A DNA stretch of 15,602 nt from Acidobacteriota bacterium. GTDB taxonomy: Bacteria; Acidobacteriota; Blastocatellia; Pyrinomonadales; Pyrinomonadaceae. Within the stretch, counting starts at the first letter, position 1. Each line of letters begins with the position of its first letter. The stretch is taken from NCBI GenBank assembly GCA_029777145.1, contig JAKOSS010000795.1, forward strand, positions 1 to 15,602, given 5' to 3'. Of this stretch, positions 7,525 through 12,752 are shown one piece after another. The position numbers and the translations under genes are program-made. A model generated the notes under the pieces. It was not told the DNA's origin. It made no database searches and saw only the letters and a list, made by a program, of their open reading frames with translations.

Positions 7525-8073
7525 CTACTCAGTCTTCTTCTTTTTCATCAAAAGGTCGCACGCCTGATATGCGCCGGACGGATCGATCGCGGTGTTTCCG
7601 ACCTCGAGATGCTCGATCTTGCCGTCCTTTCCGACAACGAACGTCGCCCGCCGGCCGTAGCCCGAAGCGTCGTTGTAGAGCCCGTATTCCTTTGTTGTTG
7701 TTCGGTTCCAATCGCTGAGCAGCGGAAACGTGACCTTGATGTCTTCGGCAAAGCGTTTGTTCGCCGGCGAACTGTCCATCGAGATCCCGAGAACGACCGT
7801 GTCGGTTGCTTCGAATTTGGCGATATCAGCCTGATACGCCTGAAGTTCCTTCGTTCAGCCACCGGTGAACGCGAGCACGTAAAACGCGAGCACGACGTTC
7901 TTCTTTCCGCGGAAATCCGATAGATTGACCTTGTTCCCGGTCGTGTCGCTCAGCGAAAAATCCGGCGCGACGTCGCCGACTTTCAATGTCGTTTTCGGTG
8001 CCTGCGGTGTCTGCGCGCACGCCGCAATCGCAAACGCTAACACGAACAGCACAGGCAAGATCAGTCTTCTCAT
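7525..8073 (-). CDS. Selenocysteine-containing peroxiredoxin-like lipoprotein (AhpC/TSA, thioredoxin fold)
   Basis: 182 residues if the in-frame TGA at 7857-7855 is read as selenocysteine (Sec73). The frame is open and family-like on both sides: [20 protein letters not shown], then [46 protein letters not shown]. In peroxiredoxins the T-x-x-C motif carries the peroxidatic cysteine, and the TGA replaces exactly that codon. A SECIS-like hairpin follows. The ATG at 8073 begins a lipoprotein signal ([19 protein letters not shown]), lipidated at Cys19; a TTG at 8079 is an alternative start. Cys172 near the C-terminus is the only other cysteine in the mature chain apart from the lipidated one, so it is a candidate resolving residue. 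The expected role is reduction of peroxides at the membrane using thiol donors. It may be co-transcribed with the Bax-inhibitor-1 gene upstream. A nonsense mutation is the alternative, but precise placement argues against it. Confidence 0.88.
7819..7857 (-). promoter_or_regulatory. Bacterial-type SECIS element with its UGA codon
   Basis: The UGA is at 7857-7855. After 14 bases, 7840-7819 folds as a 4-bp stem (GGCG/CGCC), a bulged U at 7823, a 5-bp stem (UAUCA/UGAUA) and a GGC apical loop. The first loop G is 24 bases past the UGA, within the range known for bacterial SECIS elements, whose loop guanine and bulged U contact SelB. CUUC before and GAAG after the stem could extend the base. The hairpin lies inside the coding sequence, as bacterial SECIS must. 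Confidence 0.75.
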
Positions 8074-8083
8074 ATGCAAAATA

Positions 8084-8132
8084 CCTCAATTCCCAAATCC
8101 CAAATTCGAGTTCTCAATTCCCAATTGCGATC
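8084..8132. repeat. Seven-unit heptamer array between the Bax-inhibitor and peroxiredoxin genes
   Basis: Seven contiguous 7-base units close to TCCCAAT (TCCCAAA occurs twice in a row; others are CCTCAAT, TCTCAAT, TCCCAAT) fill nearly all of the 57-base junction and end at the stop codon of the upstream gene. Confidence 0.75.
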
Positions 8133-8844
8133 AGTCGTCCCCGCCGAATATCTGCAGAATATACCAAAACAGCAACGCGACGCTCGCGAAAAGCGCCAAT
8201 GACGCGGCAACATGCTGGCTCGGATGATAGCGATGCAATACTCCCGACGTGTTGTAAAGGATCGCGCTCGCCGCGAAAGCGACCATGATGAACACGAAGA
8301 CCGTGCCGAGCGTGAATCCGAAGACGATGCTCGCGACGATGACCCCGAGCGCGATCAGGCCTCCGACGACAAGTACCGACCGCAGGAACGAAAAATCCGT
8401 CCGCGTAATGAAGACAACGGCCGTGAGTCCCGCGAATAGTCCCAGCGAAACGATTCCGGCCTTTGCGATCGTTTGCGCGCCGCCGGCGAATTCCCCAACG
8501 ATGTAAAGCAGCGGAACGAAGATGAGTGCTTCGGCAACGACGTAAAGTCCAAGGCCTAAATACTGCGTTGCGGCCGAAGCCTGCGAAACGGCCCATTTGT
8601 TCGCGATCCACGAGACGGCCATGAAAATTCCGAGGACCACAAGCCAGGAGTACTGGCCGGCGAATTGAAGCATTCCCATCATCACGTCGGCCACTCCGGA
8701 GACAAAAAGGTACGCTTCGATGCCGATGAACGCGAGGATCGCGCCCGCAAGGTGGAGATACGTTCGGCGGATGAACGCGGCACGTTCGAGCGGATCCGCG
8801 TCAGCCGCGGAATAAACGTATCGTTCGTTGAAATCCTGATCCAT
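8131..8844 (-). CDS. Bax inhibitor-1/YccA family membrane protein
   Basis: 237 residues with about seven hydrophobic helices: roughly 32-50, 53-70, 73-92 (YSWLVVLGIFMAVSWIANKW), 97-117, 127-147, 155-180 and 212-232. A short acidic, charged N-terminus precedes them (MDQDFNERYVYSAADADPLE). This hydropathy, the length and the glycine/alanine-rich helices fit the BI-1 (TMBIM/YccA/YbhL) family, whose members are inner-membrane proteins linked to calcium leak or FtsH-related quality control. The C-terminus ends FWYILQIFGGDD, with the aspartates expected in this family. The ATG at 8844 is preceded by GGAGG at 8 bases, and an exact TATAAT lies upstream. It probably heads a two-gene unit with the peroxiredoxin. 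The precise function is unknown. Confidence 0.87.
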   Translation of the reverse strand: MDQDFNERYVYSAADADPLERAAFIRRTYLHLAGAILAFIGIEAYLFVSGVADVMMGMLQFAGQYSWLVVLGIFMAVSWIANKWAVSQASAATQYLGLGLYVVAEALIFVPLLYIVGEFAGGAQTIAKAGIVSLGLFAGLTAVVFITRTDFSFLRSVLVVGGLIALGVIVASIVFGFTLGTVFVFIMVAFAASAILYNTSGVLHRYHPSQHVAASLALFASVALLFWYILQIFGGDD

Positions 8845-8875
8845 TCGACTCGCCTCCGATGAGAAAATTACGCTG

Positions 8876-8906
8876 ATTATACATTATCGTCCGCGGCGGC
8901 GAGCAA
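8876..8906 (-). promoter_or_regulatory. Promoter of the Bax-inhibitor-1/peroxiredoxin unit
   Basis: A perfect TATAAT lies on the minus strand at 8881-8876, with TTGCTC at 8906-8901 as the nearest -35 (19-base spacer, slightly long). It lies in the 151-base divergent gap to the peptidase gene. On the plus strand of that gap only a weak TTCAGA, 17 bases, TAAATA pairing is seen. Confidence 0.5.
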
Positions 8907-8995
8907 TTCATCGAAAATTCAGAAAAAACTCAGGAAATCCTAAATACGACCCGAGCCGTCAGCAATTACCCTCAAAGTCGCTGGAGGGAAATCTT

Positions 8996-9457
8996 ATGGG
9001 AAAAAGTTACGCACATATCAAAGCGATGGCACAACCTGATCAGACGGCGTGCTGGTCGACGTCGCTCGCGTGGTGGACGCATACGCTGCCGAAGGTCAAG
9101 GATTACGAGGAAATCGACATCATGGGAATGTACAATCACCTCACCGGAGCTGACGGCGGATTGCGAATGCCGGACGGGTACAAGTCGATGCTGAAGGATC
9201 CGACGTGGGGAATGACGGTCGAAGAAGCGGGGCTGGGAACCCAATTCGCCAATTTGTCAGACACTTTCTTCAAACATTCGCCGGTGATGTGCGGTTACTG
9301 GGACTACGGTGTCGGCGGGTATCACTCGGTCGCGCTTTACAACTTCAAATGGGGTGACGGCGTCTGGGCGATGGACCCGAACGGCGGAGTTCACGTCTTC
9401 AGATCGTTTGACTACTACTTTTATCCGAAGAAAAGGACGATCTTCGGTTACATTTGA
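8996..9457 (+). CDS. Small papain-like cysteine peptidase (C39-like/AvrRpt2-like fold)
   Basis: 153 residues, no signal peptide and no membrane helix, so apparently cytoplasmic unless exported by a special route. A papain-like triad is readable. Gln13 or Gln16 (oxyanion) and Cys19 lie in MAQPDQTACWSTSLAWW, where C-W is the usual helix start. His110 lies in GVGGYHSVALYNF, and Asp127 in VWAMDPNGG. The order Q-C-H-D and the short length match minimal papain-like peptidases grouped with C39-like or AvrRpt2-type enzymes. GGAGGG is 7 bases before the ATG. The gene is a single-cistron unit ending in a strong terminator, opposite a small broken gene. Its substrate is not indicated by the neighbours; a processing enzyme, effector or toxin role is possible but unproven. 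Confidence 0.65.
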   Translation: MGKSYAHIKAMAQPDQTACWSTSLAWWTHTLPKVKDYEEIDIMGMYNHLTGADGGLRMPDGYKSMLKDPTWGMTVEEAGLGTQFANLSDTFFKHSPVMCGYWDYGVGGYHSVALYNFKWGDGVWAMDPNGGVHVFRSFDYYFYPKKRTIFGYI

Positions 9458-9475
9458 AAGTCACAAAAACAGTAA

Positions 9476-9510
9476 AAGGCGGCCTTCCTCAAAGCCGCCT
9501 TCCTGTTTTA
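9476..9510. terminator. Two-way intrinsic terminator
   Basis: Arms 9476-9483 and 9494-9501 (AAGGCGGC/GCCGCCTT) form a perfect 8-bp stem with a 10-base loop. On the plus strand TGTTTTATT follows; on the minus strand TTACTGTTTTT follows. It closes the peptidase gene and the facing small gene. Confidence 0.75.
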
Positions 9511-9529
9511 TTAAGTTGTTTGTTTCGTT

Positions 9530-9717
9530 TCACTTGCCGCAGTTTTCGTGCCCGAAATTCGCCGGATCGATTTTAGCAAACCTTGTTTCAGCCGACGCAC
9601 TCATTGGCTGCGACCACCGTCGTACAAGCGTCACGTTTTTATGATGACCTTCGGCAAACCTGCCGGCTTTTACCGGCTCGATTTGTCCGGCGGTGTTTCG
9701 ATTGAATTTTGTTTCAT
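9530..9717 (-). pseudogene. Small strongly initiated gene with a broken frame (15-aa ORF, or 62 aa if frameshifted)
   Basis: The ATG at 9717 has an essentially perfect Shine-Dalgarno and a good promoter, yet its frame stops after 15 codons (MKQNSIETPPDKSSR, stop at 9672-9670). The -1 frame is open from before the ATG to a TGA at 9532-9530, just ahead of a terminator. One extra A in the AAA run after the ATG would give a 62-residue basic protein starting MKTKFNRNTAGQ, with a central HHKNVTLVRRW and ending PANFGHENCGK. No canonical slippery heptamer is seen, so sequencing or assembly error, or a recent frameshift, is likelier than programmed shifting. Alternatively only the 15-residue peptide, or a 24-residue one from the ATG at 9604, is made. 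I recognise no family. The final cysteine and small size leave a modified-peptide precursor open. Confidence 0.35.
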
Positions 9718-9719
9718 AT

Positions 9720-9731
9720 CTATCACCTCCT
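9720..9731 (-). promoter_or_regulatory. Near-perfect ribosome binding site of the small gene
   Basis: AGGAGGTGATAG, reading the minus strand from 9731 to 9720, matches the anti-Shine-Dalgarno over its whole core and ends two bases before the ATG at 9717, with AGGAGG 8 bases away. It is the best in the window and fixes the start of the small gene. Confidence 0.7.
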
Positions 9732-9738
9732 GGTTTCT

Positions 9739-9799
9739 ATTCTAGACAATTTCCGGGTCGGGAATCAACGATTTTTTTTGGTCGGTATTGGTTTTTTTT
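9739..9799 (-). promoter_or_regulatory. Strong promoter with phased A-tracts for the small gene
   Basis: On the minus strand TTGATT (9768-9763), an 18-base spacer and TAGAAT (9744-9739) match 4 of 6 and 5 of 6 consensus positions. Two A8 tracts (9779-9772 and 9799-9792), 20 bases or about two helical turns apart, stand directly upstream of the -35 like an UP element. The leader would be very short, near 15 bases. The rest of the roughly 400-base interval 9458-9858 holds the terminator, the small gene and a heptamer array; nothing else is seen. Confidence 0.6.
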
Positions 9800-9826
9800 C
9801 CGAGTCGAAGCGTTTGCATCGACCGT

Positions 9827-9854
9827 CCCAAATCCCGCATCCCAAATCCGCGAT
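9827..9854. repeat. Heptamer array CCCAAAT-like x4
   Basis: Four contiguous 7-base units (CCCAAAT, CCCGCAT, CCCAAAT, CCGCGAT) end four bases before the stop codon of the fibronectin-like gene on the minus strand. The unit is nearly that of the 8084-8132 array. Confidence 0.65.
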
Positions 9855-9858
9855 GCGT

Positions 9859-10368
9859 TCAGGCGCGGATGACCCGCATGATCTCGCCCGGCGCGCTTTC
9901 GGTGCCGTTCGAATCAACGGCGCGGACATAATAGAAGTAGACTTCGCCCGACCGTACTCCTTCGTCCTTGAACTCGAGCGACTTCAGCGGCTCCCGGTTG
10001 CGCCGTTCCCATTGTTCGAGCGGCAGGTCCTTGTCGGCCGAACGGTAAATATTGTAGCCGGCATGGTCGATGAGCGGATTCTGATCGTAAGAATTGCCGG
10101 CGTGATCGGTAAAAGACACCTCGGGAGCGAACGGCGCGGATTCGCGGTGCGACGCATCGACTCGCGTCAACCGATAAAAATAGCGTTGTCCGACGCCCGC
10201 CGCCTTGTCGTCGAACCGGCCGTCGGCGATCGGTTCGTCGGTGATCCGTTCCCAGAGCGCGAACGGCAATTGGTCGTTCGTCGAACGGTAAACGTGAAAT
10301 CCGATCCATTGCCGGTCGACCTTTTGCAAAAGCTTCTTCTTGAGTTTGTTCTTCAGGCGTTGTTTCAT
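9859..10368 (-). CDS. Two-repeat fibronectin type III-like protein, no export signal
   Basis: 169 residues. Two copies of a beta-sandwich-like unit are visible at about 23-82 and 104-162: GFHVYRSTNDQLPFALWERI...FDDKAAGVGQRYFYRLTRVDASHRESAP, and GYNIYRSADKDLPLEQWERR...FKDEGVRSGEVYFYYVRAVDSNGTESAP. The Y-x-Y/F-Y-V-x-A-V-D-x-x-G-x-E-S-x-P end is the typical FnIII F/G strand region. FnIII domains mostly bind ligands outside the cell, but here the N-terminus is a short basic tract (nine Lys/Arg in residues 2-19) with no hydrophobic signal, so it appears cytosolic or nucleic-acid-facing. The ATG at 10368 lies just after a heptamer repeat whose GAGAATC units provide the only Shine-Dalgarno-like bases. 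It follows the pckG terminator, so it is probably expressed separately. Function unknown. Confidence 0.7.
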   Translation of the reverse strand: MKQRLKNKLKKKLLQKVDRQWIGFHVYRSTNDQLPFALWERITDEPIADGRFDDKAAGVGQRYFYRLTRVDASHRESAPFAPEVSFTDHAGNSYDQNPLIDHAGYNIYRSADKDLPLEQWERRNREPLKSLEFKDEGVRSGEVYFYYVRAVDSNGTESAPGEIMRVIRA

Positions 10369-10370
10369 TT

Positions 10371-10391
10371 CGATTCTCGATTCTCGACAAT
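10371..10391. repeat. Heptamer array CGATTCT x2 plus CGACAAT
   Basis: Three 7-base units sit two bases before the ATG of the fibronectin-like gene, so repeat copy number would change its leader and its ribosome-binding region. A 6-bp hairpin (10391-10408, TTGCCG/CGGCAA) adjoins it. Confidence 0.55.
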
Positions 10392-10415
10392 TGCCGGGCT
10401 GACGGCAAGAACGGA

Positions 10416-10445
10416 ACGGAAAAAGGCGGCCCGAACGAGCCGCCT
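10416..10445 (-). terminator. Intrinsic terminator of pckG
   Basis: Arms 10439-10445 and 10424-10430 (AGGCGGC/GCCGCCT on the minus strand) with an 8-base loop are followed by TTTTCC in the direction of pckG transcription, about 25 bases after its stop. Confidence 0.75.
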
Positions 10446-10470
10446 CTTGATCGACCGTGCAATAACGGTT

Positions 10471-12357
10471 CTACTTCGCGACCGCTTTCGTGTTCTGGAA
10501 ATCCTCAGGACGCGACGGCGCAAGGCCGAGGTCGTGCTGACGCCAGAGGTTCGACACTAGAAGTTCGCGGATGAACGTCATTTCCTTCGGCAGACGATCG
10601 TACAGCTTGAAGAACAGATCGTCGTGCATCGCGATCTCCTTGAGCCAGATATCGCGATCGAGGTCCATGACCTGTTCAAACTGTTCCTTCGTGAAGTCGA
10701 GCCCGCGCCAATCGATATGTTCGTACCGCGGCTGCCATCCGAGCGGAGTCTCCGCTCCCTTGGACATCCCGCGGGCACGTTCGACGATCCACTTGAGAAT
10801 CCGCATGTTCTCGCCGAATCCGGGCCATGCAAACTTGCCCTCTTCATTCTTGCGGAACCAGTTGACCGAAAAGATCCGCGGCGGCTCGGGGATCGAACGG
10901 CCGAAATCGAGCCAGTGCGAGAAGTAATCGCCCATGTGGTAACCGGCAAACGGCAGCATCGCGAACGGATCGCGGCGAACCTCGCCGATGTTTCCGAATG
11001 CCGCGGCCGTCATTTCCGAACCCATCGTCGCCGCCATGTAGACGCCGAACGCCCAGTTGAACGACTGCAGCACGAGCGGCACGACCGAATTGCGGCGTCC
11101 GCCGAAGATGAATGCCGAGACCGGAACTCCTTCCGGGCTGTTGAAGTGTTCATCGACGACCGGACACTGTGTGATCGGCGCGGTGAAACGTGCGTTGGCG
11201 TGGGCCGCGACACGTCCGGCTTCCGGAGTCCAGTCGTTGCCCTGCCAGTCGATGGCGTGCGCCGGCGCGGCGCCGTCCATGCCTTCCCACCAAACATCAC
11301 CGTCGTCGGTCAACGCGACGTTCGTGAAGATCGTGTTCTCGCGGATCGAATCCATCGCGTTCGGGTTCGTCTTGTAGTTCGTGCCCGGCGCGACGCCGAA
11401 GAATCCATTCTCCGGGTTGATCGCACGCAAGCGGCCGGTCTCATCCGGTTTGATCCACGCGATGTCGTCTCCGACGGTCGTGACCTTCCATCCTTCATCC
11501 TGAAACGCCTTCGGCGGGATCAGCATGGCGAAGTTGGTTTTGCCGCAGGCGGACGGGAACGCCGCGCAGACGTAATCCTTTTTGCCGTCGGGCGACTCCA
11601 CGCCGACGATCAGCATGTGTTCGGCAAGCCAGCCCTCGTCGCGGCCGATCGTCGACGCGATCCTCAGCGCGAGGCACTTCTTGCCGAGCAACGCGTTGCC
11701 GCCGTAGCCCGAACCGTACGAAACGATCGCACGTTCCTCGGGGAAATGGACGATGTACTTGTCTTTCGGATCCGGCGAGCACGGCCACGAGACGTCGGCC
11801 TGGCCTTCCGCGAGCGGCATGCCGACGGAGTGCAGACAATGGACGAAGTCTTTGTCGCCGAGCGCTTCGAGCGCCGCGTCGCCCATCCGCGTCATGATCT
11901 TCATGTTCGTGACGACGTACGGCGAGTCGGTGATCTGAACGCCGAACTGCGAGATCGGCGAGCCGATCGGGCCCATGCAGAACGGGATGACGAACATCGT
12001 CCGGCCGCGCATCGCGCCGTCGAACTTCGCCGTCAGGATCGTCTTCATTTCCTTCGGCGCCATCCAGTTGTTGGTCGGGCCGGCGTCGCCTTTGCTGATC
12101 GAGCAGATGTATGTTCTGTCCTCGACGCGCGCCACATCCGACGGATGCGAGCGGGCGAGGAACGAATTCGGGCGCTTCTCCGGATTGAGCCGGATGAACG
12201 TGCCGCTCGCCACCATTTCTTCGCACAGGCGATCGTATTCGGCGTCCGAACCGTCGCACCAGTAAACGTTCTCGGGTTTGCACAACTCGACCGCTTTGGT
12301 AACCCAGTCGATGAGTTCGGTGTTCTTTACGTTTTCGGGAATATTCAAACTAGTCAT
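10471..12357 (-). CDS. pckG: Phosphoenolpyruvate carboxykinase (GTP)
   Basis: Converts oxaloacetate plus GTP to phosphoenolpyruvate, CO2 and GDP: gluconeogenesis or anaplerosis in the cytoplasm. It has 628 residues from the ATG at 12357, which has GGAG about 10 bases upstream and gives the usual [16 protein letters not shown] N-terminus; the frame extends 24 codons further, into AT-rich leader. GTP-class motifs are [13 protein letters not shown] with the phosphate-binding loop ACGKTN (270-275) and its hyper-reactive cysteine, the metal-binding GDDIAW (296-301), and the guanine/loop region [18 protein letters not shown] (315-332). An N-terminal oxaloacetate-binding region contains [17 protein letters not shown]-type PckA has a different sequence, so it is ruled out. 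It is a single-gene unit with its own terminator. Confidence 0.97.
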   Translation of the reverse strand: MTSLNIPENVKNTELIDWVTKAVELCKPENVYWCDGSDAEYDRLCEEMVASGTFIRLNPEKRPNSFLARSHPSDVARVEDRTYICSISKGDAGPTNNWMAPKEMKTILTAKFDGAMRGRTMFVIPFCMGPIGSPISQFGVQITDSPYVVTNMKIMTRMGDAALEALGDKDFVHCLHSVGMPLAEGQADVSWPCSPDPKDKYIVHFPEERAIVSYGSGYGGNALLGKKCLALRIASTIGRDEGWLAEHMLIVGVESPDGKKDYVCAAFPSACGKTNFAMLIPPKAFQDEGWKVTTVGDDIAWIKPDETGRLRAINPENGFFGVAPGTNYKTNPNAMDSIRENTIFTNVALTDDGDVWWEGMDGAAPAHAIDWQGNDWTPEAGRVAAHANARFTAPITQCPVVDEHFNSPEGVPVSAFIFGGRRNSVVPLVLQSFNWAFGVYMAATMGSEMTAAAFGNIGEVRRDPFAMLPFAGYHMGDYFSHWLDFGRSIPEPPRIFSVNWFRKNEEGKFAWPGFGENMRILKWIVERARGMSKGAETPLGWQPRYEHIDWRGLDFTKEQFEQVMDLDRDIWLKEIAMHDDLFFKLYDRLPKEMTFIRELLVSNLWRQHDLGLAPSRPEDFQNTKAVAK

Positions 12358-12752
12358 TGGAATTGGTCTCCGTAACAAAAAAGCTTCAAATAAATAGGTC
12401 TTAAATCTCTTGATTTCGTAAACAATCAATAACGATCGGTTCTCACGATTTATTCGTCAATGTTATCACACTATTAGAAAATTGAAACGCTTTCGAAGCG
12501 CTCGCGGAACCGTCGTGAAGGGTCGGTCAGATTGCCAATTTTTCGTTCAGCGAGTCGCTCAAAATGACAAAATCCGACAGCCGCACCGGTTTGGATCCGG
12601 TTTCGCAACTTCTGTTGTTTCAAGTGTTTTCGGGCATTAGAAGAGCATCTTGCCGTGTGGCACGATGATTGAAATACGCGTGGCGGAAGTGTGCTAATGC
12701 TTGCCCCCAACGCGCACCGGCTCCGAGGGATTTGGATCACCTTCCGACGTTT
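12358..12752. other. Divergent intergenic region between pckG and the GGDEF-EAL gene
   Basis: 395 bases without a supported gene. The first 120 or so are AT-rich and must carry the pckG promoter and leader on the minus strand; several TTGA-like boxes occur but none pairs convincingly with a -10. An imperfect palindrome (CGCTTTCGAAGCG) lies near 12488-12500. From about 12500 the base composition returns to normal. The TTG-initiated extension of the downstream frame (12669) gives an unlikely cysteine/proline/arginine-rich leader, so I treat it as noncoding. Confidence 0.6.
12658..12672 (+). promoter_or_regulatory. Sigma-54-like promoter
   Basis: TGGCACG, four bases, TTGA matches the -24/-12 consensus (TGGCACG-N4-TTGC) with exact 10-base spacing between GG and the final pair. 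The only deviation is A for C in the -12 GC. It is about 80 bases before the ATG of the GGDEF-EAL gene. RpoN promoters often drive motility and biofilm genes. No activator site was identified. Confidence 0.4.

Noticed and set aside
7525..8079. Two separate short genes, or a pseudogene with a nonsense mutation, at the peroxiredoxin locus
   Set aside because: Both halves share one frame with no frameshift, the stop is specifically TGA at the catalytic cysteine codon, and a SECIS-like hairpin follows; selenocysteine explains all of this together.
9771..9799. T8 tracts on the plus strand as terminators
   Set aside because: Neither is preceded by a stem on the plus strand; as A8 tracts upstream of a minus-strand -35 they fit an UP element better.
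9709..10560. 283-codon plus-strand open frame across the small-gene promoter and the fibronectin-like gene
   Set aside because: It runs antisense through two features with strong signals and starts inside the ribosome-binding region of the small gene; its composition is shadow-like.
10624..12375. 583-codon open frame on the plus strand opposite pckG
   Set aside because: Arginine/aspartate-rich translation with no family features, fully antisense to an unmistakable pckG; a shadow of GC-biased codons.
12669..12752. TTG start extending the GGDEF-EAL protein by 28 residues
   Set aside because: The extension is cysteine/proline/arginine-rich, overlaps the sigma-54-like promoter and lacks a ribosome-binding site.
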